From: Sediminibacterium sp. TEGAF015 | Lineage (GTDB): Bacteria > Bacteroidota > Bacteroidia > Chitinophagales > Chitinophagaceae | Assembly: GCF_025997995.1 (NCBI RefSeq) | Contig: NZ_AP026683.1 | Coordinates: 434,501-498,500, forward strand | Direction: 5' to 3' | Length of the DNA: 64,000 nucleotides | Shown here: one piece after another, positions 17,365 through 25,051 of the stretch | Layout of the letters: every line of letters begins with the position of its first letter | How positions within the stretch are numbered: position 1 is the first letter of the stretch | The notes under the pieces: model-generated | Databases searched by the model: none | The model's input: the letters and a program-made list of their open reading frames with translations, nothing else | What the model was told of the DNA's origin: nothing | Translations under genes and position numbers: made by a program

Positions 17365-18315
17365 ATGAGAATATTTTTCCTGTGGTTAACCCTTTTGTTA
17401 ACAACCGGATTTATTGTGAGAGGGCAGGACAATGTGGTTCAGGCATTAAAAAGAGAGATCAATCGAACAATAAAAAAGGACAATGACACAACAGGCTGGA
17501 AATGGAAAAGAGGGGGGCTATTCAGTTTCAATCTTGCTCAAGGCTCATTGAGCAACTGGGCTGCAGGGGGTGATAATTTTTCCCTGTCTGCCAATGGCTA
17601 CATGAATTATTTTATTCTATACAAGCAGAAGCGTCATTTCTGGGATAATTCAGTCGATATTAATCTGGGATATATCCAAAGCACTAGTTTGGGGAGTCGT
17701 AAAAATGATGACCGTATTGACTATTTAAGCAAATACGGATATAAAATGGACTCGTCCGGAAAATGGTATGTTTCTACGCTGATTAATTTCAGATCACAGT
17801 TTTTTGATGGGTATACCTTCAATAACAATATTCCAACCTTTACTTCTTCGCTCCTTTCACCCGCATATATTATTTTGTCAGCTGGTTTTGATTATAAACC
17901 CGATCCTTATTTATCGGTTTTTATTTCCCCACTTACATCAAGATGGATTGTGCTTGCAAACAAAGCATTATCTGACCGCGGGGGATATGGTGTGCCACCG
18001 GGTGCAGGATCTTTTAATCAGATAGGTGCTTTTGTCACGCTGAATTACAGCAATGAAATTGCCAAGAACATCACTTATAAGGGTAAGATGGATCTCTTTT
18101 CCAATTACCAGAACAGTCCGCAGAATGTGGACCTTTTTATGACGAATTTATTCTCGTTCAAAATCAATAAATTCTTTTCGGCTACTTACAGTCTCGACTT
18201 AATTTATGACGATGATGTAAGATTGTTTGGCCCCACCAAAAAATCTCCAGGATTACAGACCAAAAGTCTGATTGGGATTGGCTTTTTAAAGCCAATCAAT
18301 ACAAAAAAAAGCTAA
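17365..18315 (+). CDS. DUF3078 outer-membrane protein
   Basis: 316 residues with a signal peptide (about 1-20, ending VRGQ). The WKRGGLFSFNLAQGSLSNWAAGGDNFSLSANGYMNY block is the hallmark of DUF3078 (PF11276). The alternating aromatic/polar strands that follow are typical of an outer-membrane beta-barrel. No activity is known. It is divergent from the miaB cluster and convergent with purK. The 3' end of the coding sequence contains a strong hairpin (18276-18297). Confidence 0.85.
   Translation: MRIFFLWLTLLLTTGFIVRGQDNVVQALKREINRTIKKDNDTTGWKWKRGGLFSFNLAQGSLSNWAAGGDNFSLSANGYMNYFILYKQKRHFWDNSVDINLGYIQSTSLGSRKNDDRIDYLSKYGYKMDSSGKWYVSTLINFRSQFFDGYTFNNNIPTFTSSLLSPAYIILSAGFDYKPDPYLSVFISPLTSRWIVLANKALSDRGGYGVPPGAGSFNQIGAFVTLNYSNEIAKNITYKGKMDLFSNYQNSPQNVDLFMTNLFSFKINKFFSATYSLDLIYDDDVRLFGPTKKSPGLQTKSLIGIGFLKPINTKKS
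18276..18297 (+). repeat. Perfect inverted repeat inside the DUF3078 3' coding end
   Basis: GATTGGCTTT (18276-18285) pairs exactly with AAAGCCAATC (18288-18297), leaving two bases between them. It spans codons near the C-terminus and is followed by AATACAAAAAAAAGC and the stop codon. It may be a terminator embedded in coding sequence or an mRNA-stabilising 3' hairpin. No T-run follows on the plus strand, although on the minus strand, downstream of purK, a T-rich stretch would precede it. Confidence 0.4.
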
Positions 18316-18352
18316 GCCAGATTTTCCTATACGGCAGTATTACTAAAAGCTG

Positions 18353-19474
18353 TTATCGGGTGATAACTCGAAGTAGATTTTTTATTTTATTGGCTTTATG
18401 GGTTAAATCCTGATAGTCTTTATGCATAACGGTTACATGTCCCATTTTTCTGCCGGGTTTAGTAGTAGACTTACCATATAAATGCACGAATGCATTTTCA
18501 ATTTTCAACACTTCTTCTAAACCTTCATATACGGCTTTCCCACTATGACCTTCGTCGCCAATGATATTGATAATAGCCGCTGGTAAAATCGGATCTGTAT
18601 TACCTAAAGGATACTGAAGCATGATTCTCCATAACATATCGTATTGACTGCTGTAATTGGCTTCAATGGTATGGTGTCCGCTATTATGTACTCTTGGAGC
18701 AGTTTCATTTACCCAAACTTCATCTTTGTCGTCTATGAACATTTCAACAGCAAATAATCCAGGACTATTCAAAGCTTTTACTAGTTTAATGGCAATTGCT
18801 TCTACTACCCAAAGTACTTTTTCCGGAATCAGCGCAGGACTTACTTGATAGTCAAGTAAATTTAATACAGGATTAACCATCATTTCTGATGCCGGGAATA
18901 AACTGGTTTCGCCCTTATCGTTCATTGCAATAATCATTGCAATTTCTTTTTTGATCCGCACTTTTTTCTCCAGGACGCTGGGGGCATCAAATGCCTTGTC
19001 AGCGTCATATACGTCATTGATAATTTGAACTCCTTTTCCATCATAACCTCCTTCCCCAATTTTATGAACAGCAGGTAGAAAATCCAGGTGGTTTAAAACA
19101 TCGGACTTTGTCTGCGTAATTATAAAATCAGAACTAGGAATACCATTGGATCTGTAGAATTCCTTTTGGACAATTTTATTTTTGATAGTTCTGATAGCAG
19201 AGGGATGAGGATACACTTTTACTCCTTCTGACTGTAGTTTTTCTAGAGCGTCAACGTTAACGGCTTCAATTTCAATCGTAATGGCATCAAGACCTTTGCC
19301 AAATTGATAAACCGTATCAAAATCTGTAATATCCCCTTTTGTAAAGTGATGACAAAGATGTGCAGATGGACAATTTTCATCGTTTTCCAGCACATGGGTT
19401 TCAACAGTATAATTGGCAGCTGCCTGCAATAACATGCGACCTAACTGGCCACCTCCCAGAATTCCGACTTTCAT
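18353..19474 (-). CDS. purK: N5-carboxyaminoimidazole ribonucleotide synthase PurK
   Basis: 373 residues with ATP-grasp architecture: N-terminal Rossmann-like KVGILGGGQLGRML, central KIGEGGYDGKGVQII (ATP-binding glycine-rich loop) and the C-terminal metal-binding VNETAPRVHNSGHHTIEA. PurK converts AIR, ATP and bicarbonate to N5-CAIR in purine biosynthesis. It lacks a fused PurE, and no purE is visible in this window. It is convergent with the DUF3078 gene. Upstream, minus-strand TATCTTTA near 19486 is an approximate -7 box. Confidence 0.95.
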   Translation of the reverse strand: MKVGILGGGQLGRMLLQAAANYTVETHVLENDENCPSAHLCHHFTKGDITDFDTVYQFGKGLDAITIEIEAVNVDALEKLQSEGVKVYPHPSAIRTIKNKIVQKEFYRSNGIPSSDFIITQTKSDVLNHLDFLPAVHKIGEGGYDGKGVQIINDVYDADKAFDAPSVLEKKVRIKKEIAMIIAMNDKGETSLFPASEMMVNPVLNLLDYQVSPALIPEKVLWVVEAIAIKLVKALNSPGLFAVEMFIDDKDEVWVNETAPRVHNSGHHTIEANYSSQYDMLWRIMLQYPLGNTDPILPAAIINIIGDEGHSGKAVYEGLEEVLKIENAFVHLYGKSTTKPGRKMGHVTVMHKDYQDLTHKANKIKNLLRVITR

Positions 19475-19612
19475 AAGGATAAAGATAGTTAAATTTGCAG
19501 GTATGTTACCCGATTATCCACATAAGCGATTCAGCGATTTGCGAGTTGCTTATAACCTGCTGATAGAGGCTTTGACGATTAGTCATTGATGCAATGGTAA
19601 TATCAGGGCTAT

Positions 19613-19635
19613 ATTTAACCATTTAGTAGTTAAAT
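19613..19635. promoter_or_regulatory. Inverted repeat upstream of hpd, possible operator
   Basis: ATTTAAC (19613-19619) and GTTAAAT (19629-19635) form a 7-bp palindrome with a 9-base spacer, 63 bases before the hpd start and in its only plausible promoter region. Its composition is A+T-rich, so chance occurrence is quite possible. The rest of the 224-base gap between purK and hpd shows no gene. Confidence 0.25.
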
Positions 19636-19698
19636 TAATGTCAGCCACTCTTTTTACGGTAACCCTCTTTTTAATTTATTAATTATAATTTCAATTCT

Positions 19699-20832
19699 AT
19701 GAATACAATATCTGCTATGCCGATAAACCCTGTAATGAAAGACGGGGATTTCGTGCCCTTACAAGGTACCGATTATGTTGAGTTTTATGTAGGAAATGCT
19801 AAGCAGGCTGCACATTTTTATAAAACAGCTTTTGGATTTCAAAGCCTGGCTTATGCCGGCCCTGAAACAGGTATTAAAGACAAAGCCAGTTATGTAGTAA
19901 GGCAAAACAAATTAACATTTGTATTTACCACCCCACTTCGTGCAAACAACCCAATAGCGGATCATATTTACAAGCATGGGGATGGTGTTAAGCACTTAGC
20001 TTTAATGGTGGAAGATGCTGCTGATGCATGGTTTCAAACAACCAGCAGGGGAGCTGTTTCGGCCATGGAACCCTTAAAATATACGGATGACAATGGTGAA
20101 GCAGTTGTGAGTGGTATCCATACCTATGGAGATACCGTACATTTATTCATTGAAAGAAAGAACTATAAGGGAGTTTTTCTGCCTGGCTATGTAGCCTGGA
20201 ATTCCCACTATAATCCTTCTAGTACAGGTCTTTTATATGTAGATCATTGTGTTGGTAATGTGGGTTGGAATCAAATGAATAAGTGGGTGGCTTTTTATGA
20301 GAACGTATTAGGGTTTAAAAATATTCTGAGCTTCGACGACAATGATATTTCTACTGAATACTCTGCCTTAATGAGCAAGGTAATGAGTAATGGTAATGGG
20401 TTTGTAAAGTTCCCAATTAATGAACCTGCAGAAGGAAAGAAAAAATCTCAGGTGGAAGAATATCTTGATTTTTATGATGGGGAAGGATGCCAGCACGTTG
20501 CATTAGCAACCAATGATATTGTAGCAACTGTCTCTGAATTACAAAAACGTGGAATTGAGTTTTTAAAAGTACCTACTACTTATTACGATGAGTTACAAGA
20601 CAGAGTTGGTAAGATTGATGAAGATATTGAACCGTTGAAAGAGCTAGGCATATTGGTGGATAGAGATGATGAAGGTTATCTTTTACAAATTTTCAGTAAA
20701 CCTGTGGAAGACAGACCTACTTTGTTCTTTGAAATTATTCAGCGAAAAGGAGCAAAAAGTTTTGGTAAAGGCAATTTCAAAGCGTTGTTTGAGGCGCTAG
20801 AAAGAGAACAGGATTTGCGGGGAAATCTGTAA
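19699..20832 (+). CDS. hpd: 4-hydroxyphenylpyruvate dioxygenase
   Basis: 377 residues. It has two vicinal-oxygen-chelate domains; the C-terminal one carries the Fe(II) triad: His183 (VDHCVGNVG), His266 (GCQHVALAT) and Glu345 (FFEIIQRKG). The C-terminal GNFKALFEALEREQ helix that gates the active site is present. The enzyme converts 4-hydroxyphenylpyruvate to homogentisate in tyrosine degradation. No homogentisate dioxygenase or fumarylacetoacetase gene lies next to it here, so it is separated from the rest of the pathway. It has its own terminator downstream. Confidence 0.96.
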   Translation: MNTISAMPINPVMKDGDFVPLQGTDYVEFYVGNAKQAAHFYKTAFGFQSLAYAGPETGIKDKASYVVRQNKLTFVFTTPLRANNPIADHIYKHGDGVKHLALMVEDAADAWFQTTSRGAVSAMEPLKYTDDNGEAVVSGIHTYGDTVHLFIERKNYKGVFLPGYVAWNSHYNPSSTGLLYVDHCVGNVGWNQMNKWVAFYENVLGFKNILSFDDNDISTEYSALMSKVMSNGNGFVKFPINEPAEGKKKSQVEEYLDFYDGEGCQHVALATNDIVATVSELQKRGIEFLKVPTTYYDELQDRVGKIDEDIEPLKELGILVDRDDEGYLLQIFSKPVEDRPTLFFEIIQRKGAKSFGKGNFKALFEALEREQDLRGNL

Positions 20833-20888
20833 GTTCAGCTATATATCTGCTGATTATTTAAAAAGCAGTGACAAAAAGAATATGAATG

Positions 20889-20925
20889 AGAAGAGGAGCA
20901 GGTAGTGCCCTCTTCTTTTATTTTT
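20889..20925 (+). terminator. Rho-independent terminator after hpd
   Basis: AGAAGAGG (20889-20896) pairs with CCTCTTCT (20909-20916), followed by TTTATTTTT. It lies 56 bases beyond the hpd stop and ends at the stop of the convergent Na/Pi cotransporter gene. Confidence 0.8.
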
Positions 20926-22528
20926 AAACAGCTTTGTATTGCTCAACAGCAAGCCTAATAGCTTTGCAGGATGAATAAATTTCTCTGTTCAGATTGAACA
21001 AAGTTGATATGTCTTTTTCTTTCAAACTGTTTTGCCCCGCATGAAAATAATAATGTTCTATTCTGTCATTGAATCCCTTCCTCATTTGCTCTGTTAACTC
21101 ATCTAGTTTTAGTACGGTGTTATTAGTGGATTCACTCGTTAAAGAGTGCTGAAGTTCTGTATAAAAAATATTTAATGAAGACTGCAGTTCGTGAAATAAC
21201 TCATATTTAACTTCATTGGTTGAGTTGCTGAATTCTGTTTTGTCTGCATAGATATCTTTCATGGATTTGCAGGAATACATGGCATTCCTTAATGATTCCA
21301 TGAGTTGATTGATAGATTTTATTTCCTCAGTTTCTCTTAATTGAGGAATGGTTTTGGCATAAAATGCCAGTATTTCGCCTTCTGTTTCTTTTAGTAGTTG
21401 ATATGATTCCATTAGCGGTAATTCATTGTGATAAGCTTGGATCCATACCGGTTTTAAATGAAAGCTTCCCAAATTAAACGCAATTGCTTTATATAAATAT
21501 GTTTCTACCTCTTTTTTAATCATATCTGTTATGGTAGAAGGAATTTCAATACTAGCATTTTGAAGATAAGTGGTATATGTCTTTTTGATTTCTTTAAATT
21601 GTTTGTCCAAAAAGTCTCCGTATGGATTAAGGAAAAAATAAATAATAAATACACCTGCAATATTGATGAATGTTTGAAAGGCAACAAGAATCAAAATCGG
21701 GTCTTTGATTCCCAATTCAGCAATTAAGGTAATTATGGGCTGAATAAAAATAAATCCACCGGCCGAAGTAAATACATTAAATAAACTATTCCCCAATGCT
21801 ACTCTTTTTTTAGCTGCATTTCCGCCAATGGCTCCCAGAATTAACTTTACTGTAGTTCCCAATTCTGCTCCTAATACAACCGCAATAGCAGTTTCTATGG
21901 GAATAATACGTGAATACAGTGCAGTTAGCACTACAACAATTGTTGCAGAGCTAGTTTGAACCACAGCAGTAATGGCAAATCCAATCAACAAAAAAACAAT
22001 ACTTGGGTAAGAAAGGTATGGGGTAAAATCAAATGCTTTCATTAGGGAATCCATACTCTCCTTCATGAATTGTAAGCCAAGGAAGAGCATGCCAATCCCC
22101 ATGAAAAAGAGGGCAATTCTGTTCAGATTTTTTTTCTTGTTGAAAATAATGAGACTGATACCGGAAAGGCCAATCAGGGGAAGTGTAATGCTATTTAATT
22201 CAACCTTAAATCCCAGCAAAGCAACCAGCCAGCTATTGAAAGTGCCTCCTATATTGGCCCCCAATACAACAGCCATAGCATTTCTCATGGTTAAAATTCC
22301 TGCGCCTACCAAAGAGAGAACCATCAGGTTTACAATGGAACTGCTTTGCAATAATGCCGTCACAACTGTCCCGCTAAAAATAGCCCTCAATTTCTTTTTG
22401 GTATTTTTTTGTAGGAATAACTTGAACGAACGGCCCTCCATCTGTTTTAACGCTTCTTCTAAATGTGACATCCCATAGAGAAAAAGGCCAAGACCCGCTA
22501 CCAGCATCCAAAATTCAGAGCTACTCAT
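20924..22528 (-). CDS. Na/Pi cotransporter family protein with PhoU-like tail
   Basis: 534 residues. Two inverted membrane repeats carry the family signatures: VVTALLQSSSIVNLMVLS (about 55-72) and ITAVVQTSSATIVVVLTAL (about 184-202), as in PF02690. About eight hydrophobic helices occupy the first 300 residues. The C-terminal 230 residues are helical and soluble and resemble PhoU, as in bacterial NptA/YjbB-type proteins. They are expected to move phosphate across the inner membrane with sodium, although some act as exporters. It is last in the minus-strand operon with the CLC, GNAT and PepSY-TM genes. Confidence 0.9.
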   Translation of the reverse strand: MSSSEFWMLVAGLGLFLYGMSHLEEALKQMEGRSFKLFLQKNTKKKLRAIFSGTVVTALLQSSSIVNLMVLSLVGAGILTMRNAMAVVLGANIGGTFNSWLVALLGFKVELNSITLPLIGLSGISLIIFNKKKNLNRIALFFMGIGMLFLGLQFMKESMDSLMKAFDFTPYLSYPSIVFLLIGFAITAVVQTSSATIVVVLTALYSRIIPIETAIAVVLGAELGTTVKLILGAIGGNAAKKRVALGNSLFNVFTSAGGFIFIQPIITLIAELGIKDPILILVAFQTFINIAGVFIIYFFLNPYGDFLDKQFKEIKKTYTTYLQNASIEIPSTITDMIKKEVETYLYKAIAFNLGSFHLKPVWIQAYHNELPLMESYQLLKETEGEILAFYAKTIPQLRETEEIKSINQLMESLRNAMYSCKSMKDIYADKTEFSNSTNEVKYELFHELQSSLNIFYTELQHSLTSESTNNTVLKLDELTEQMRKGFNDRIEHYYFHAGQNSLKEKDISTLFNLNREIYSSCKAIRLAVEQYKAV

Positions 22529-22533
22529 TTTAA

Positions 22534-23091
22534 TTATTTATTGCGCATTAATTTAGGACCATACCAAAGCCAGAAACCAGTAACGGTAAAAACAATTAGT
22601 GCAAGCCCCATAATTAAGGTGTAGAATAATTTGAAATAACCGTCCCATCCTAAATAATAGTCAATGATGGAACCGTCGTGAATTTTTTCAATAAAATCGG
22701 CCCTCCTTTTTTCGATGAAAAGCAGATCGCCGGATTTCCCATCCAGTTGAAGTCCGGTAAAATGATCTTTGAAAGTAAATTTTACCATCCCCTTATCCTT
22801 TCTTATATCAATTCTGTCAACTTCAGTTGAGAGTGTGGGCGATACAGAATCCTTTAAATACTTGCAGGCATTTTTGTGTAAACTATCAAGACTAATCCAT
22901 TCTGCTAAATTTACCGATTGTCCCTTGTACGATTCTGCCATGATTAACCCCCCGCTATTCTTTTTCCATCCCAATAGAATGCCGCTAAGACCTACTACAA
23001 AGAAAAATGCAAACAGCAAAACACCAGTAATACGATGAATTTTTCTGAAGTCCCGTAGTGTTTTAGCCTGTGCTTGTCTTTTTAATTTCAT
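22534..23091 (-). CDS. PepSY-associated transmembrane protein
   Basis: About 185 residues from ATG 23091. An N-terminal helix follows RKIHRITGVLLFAFFFVVGLSG, a central extracytoplasmic segment (about 45-145) has a PepSY-like strand-helix pattern (FTGLQLDGKSGDLLFIEKRRADFIEKIHDG), and a last helix ends FTVTGFWLWYGPKLMRNK. The pattern fits PepSY_TM proteins, some of which are linked to iron-siderophore reduction or peptidase inhibition. The overlap with the GNAT gene is 29 bases and the next gene starts 5 bases on, so it is within an operon. Its role is unknown. Confidence 0.82.
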   Translation of the reverse strand: MKLKRQAQAKTLRDFRKIHRITGVLLFAFFFVVGLSGILLGWKKNSGGLIMAESYKGQSVNLAEWISLDSLHKNACKYLKDSVSPTLSTEVDRIDIRKDKGMVKFTFKDHFTGLQLDGKSGDLLFIEKRRADFIEKIHDGSIIDYYLGWDGYFKLFYTLIMGLALIVFTVTGFWLWYGPKLMRNK

Positions 23092-23587
23092 ATTCAAAAT
23101 TTAAACGGTCAGGTTCCCCATAATAGGGCATTATCACTTCTTTTATTTTTAAAGCACCCAGTTTTTCCATTGCTTTCTGAGAGCGATAATTTTCGGCACC
23201 TACAAAAAAATGAACACTATTTGTAAACCGGAGCGCATAATTAATCATTAATTCCTTTACTGCTTTGTTATATAATTTTCCCCAGCATTTTCTGGCAAAA
23301 AAAGTATAACCAATTTCAATCTGGTTTGCTAATTCTTTGTAGTTGCAAAAGCGACTGCTTCCAATAGCCTCTTTTGTTTTTGTATCTCTAATAATAAAAG
23401 CTCCCTTGGATTCAATTGCGCCCTTAAAAAAATTAAGAAATACGGTTCGCTGGTACCTGTTTTTGTTTGGATGCTGTTCCCATATTAAGGGGTCGGATGC
23501 CACAGCATACAACTCTTCAAAATCAGTTTCCTTTAACGGAACCAGACAGACAATTTCATTCTTTAAATCAGTGGGTTGCCAATTCAT
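23063..23587 (-). CDS. GNAT-family N-acetyltransferase (RimJ/RimL-like)
   Basis: 174 residues with the GNAT fold as seen in RimJ/RimL-type acetyltransferases: LVPLKETDFEELYAVASDP, IGSSRFCNYKELANQIEIGYTFFARKCWGKLYNKAVKELM (CoA-binding region) and FFVGAENYRSQKAMEKLGALK. It transfers an acetyl group from acetyl-CoA to a protein N-terminus or small amine; the target is unknown. It overlaps the upstream CLC gene by 20 bases and the downstream PepSY gene by 29, so it is translated from the same message. Confidence 0.87.
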   Translation of the reverse strand: MNWQPTDLKNEIVCLVPLKETDFEELYAVASDPLIWEQHPNKNRYQRTVFLNFFKGAIESKGAFIIRDTKTKEAIGSSRFCNYKELANQIEIGYTFFARKCWGKLYNKAVKELMINYALRFTNSVHFFVGAENYRSQKAMEKLGALKIKEVIMPYYGEPDRLNFEYEIKKTSTG

Positions 23588-24767
23588 TTCTATTCAATTG
23601 ATATATGGAGTGTTTTCCTGCTGTTTTGTTTGAAATTATGGATATTAATAACGCAAACGGGAAAAAAGAAATACCAAATAATTCTGCAGCCAAAATTGTA
23701 GCAGTGATGGGCGATTTTGCTGCTGCTCCAAATACTGCAACCATCCCCATACCCGCAAGGTATCCAGGTGAAAGTGGAATAAAAACACTTAATGCACTTC
23801 CCAGTGTTGCTCCAATAAAGAATAGAGGGGTTACTTCACCACCTTTGAAACCAGATTGTAAGGTGATTACTGTTAGTAATATTTTAAGTAAGAATTCATG
23901 TGCAGGCGCAGCATGGCTGAAACTTTTTGTTATAGTTGGAATTCCCAGCCCAGCTATTTCAATAAATGGGCTAAAAAGCAGAAAAGTGGCAACCAAAGTA
24001 CCTCCAATAATTATTCGGATGTAATGATTGGGCAGCCATTTATTATTGAATGATGCTAATATATTCATCAGGTATTTAAATAACCAGGCTGCTATCCCGA
24101 ATATGATTGCGGCAATGATGTTCCAGAGTAAAGGGTTAGAAGGCGATCTGAAGCTCAATGGAATTGAATAAACAGTATGTTCTATCCCAATTATTTGAGT
24201 TGTCCAATCTGCCAGAAAAGAGCAAATGATTACCGGTATGATTTCAAATATTTTTCTTGGTCTAAAAGACTCCCATTCAAAGGCAAAGACAATGCCCGCC
24301 ACCGGAGTTCCAAAAACGGATCCAAATCCGGCGGCAACTGCCGCTCTCAAGAAAATGGATTCTTCTTTATCGGATAGTTTAAACAACTGAAAGAAAGGAG
24401 AGGAGAGGGAGGCGGATAACTGCAGTGCTGTGCCTTCTCTACCCGCAGAGCCTCCCAACAAGTGCGTAATTAAAGTCCCCGTTAATACCAGCGGAGCCAT
24501 TAACAGGGATATAGCTTTACCGGTGTTCTTTTTTAATCTGGCCAATACCCATTTGTTACCCTTTTCCGCATCAGGACAAATATGTTTATAAAGGAGTACG
24601 CTGATAAAACCTCCAAAGGGCAATAGACAGATTAACCACTGATTCTCATTTCTAATATTACCAACAGTATCCAGCGTGAATAAAAAAAAAGCGGATGCAA
24701 AACCCGCCAATAAAGACACGATTAAAAGTAATATAATGTATTTGGGTAAATTCCTGATTTTAATCAT
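23568..24767 (-). CDS. CLC-family anion/proton antiporter, probably fluoride-type (CLC-F)
   Basis: 399 residues, about ten or more hydrophobic helices, no CBS domains. The gating-glutamate loop reads GSAGREGT (Glu111), with Thr where chloride CLCs have Pro. The region corresponding to GxFxP reads GFKGGEVTPLFFIGA (306-320), with Glu311 and Thr313. From memory, GREGT and GGEVT are features of the fluoride-specific CLC-F clade. The canonical GSGIP loop is absent; the equivalent region holds PDAEKGNKWV. F-/H+ antiport protecting the cell from fluoride is therefore the favoured role. No fluoride riboswitch was found in the 50-base upstream gap, so that usual marker is missing. It is first in the operon. 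Confidence 0.82.
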   Translation of the reverse strand: MIKIRNLPKYIILLLIVSLLAGFASAFFLFTLDTVGNIRNENQWLICLLPFGGFISVLLYKHICPDAEKGNKWVLARLKKNTGKAISLLMAPLVLTGTLITHLLGGSAGREGTALQLSASLSSPFFQLFKLSDKEESIFLRAAVAAGFGSVFGTPVAGIVFAFEWESFRPRKIFEIIPVIICSFLADWTTQIIGIEHTVYSIPLSFRSPSNPLLWNIIAAIIFGIAAWLFKYLMNILASFNNKWLPNHYIRIIIGGTLVATFLLFSPFIEIAGLGIPTITKSFSHAAPAHEFLLKILLTVITLQSGFKGGEVTPLFFIGATLGSALSVFIPLSPGYLAGMGMVAVFGAAAKSPITATILAAELFGISFFPFALLISIISNKTAGKHSIYQLNRNELATH

Positions 24768-24817
24768 TTTTCAAGAAGGTAACGTAAACTAACTTCAACA
24801 AATAAAAATACAACATT

Positions 24818-25048
24818 ATGGAAAAACACGATTTGCATCATGAATTCCCTGGTATGGATGCCCGTATTTCAGCATTAAAAGTTGAGAACGCACATTTTAA
24901 AAAACTGGCAGATGAATATGATGAAGTTAATCATTCTGTTTACAGAATTGAATCTGGAGCTGAAAATGCATCAGATGAAACGTTAACTCATTTGAGAAAA
25001 CAAAGATTGCAATTAAAAGATGAATTGTATGCTCTGTTAACCCAATAA
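24818..25048 (+). CDS. DUF465 / YdcH-family small coiled-coil protein
   Basis: 76 residues, almost wholly alpha-helical, with the family pattern HHEFPGMDARISALKVENAHF, DEYDEVNHSVYRIE and a closing LRKQRLQLKDELYALL (PF04325). No function is established for the family. It is cytoplasmic. It is divergent from the CLC operon with only 50 bases between starts, and convergent with the histidine kinase gene with a 3-base gap. Confidence 0.88.
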   Translation: MEKHDLHHEFPGMDARISALKVENAHFKKLADEYDEVNHSVYRIESGAENASDETLTHLRKQRLQLKDELYALLTQ

Positions 25049-25051
25049 GAT

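Noticed and set aside
24768..24817. Fluoride riboswitch upstream of the CLC gene
   Set aside because: The 50-base divergent gap has no GG-N-GATGG-type core on the minus strand and is too short for the aptamer plus expression platform.
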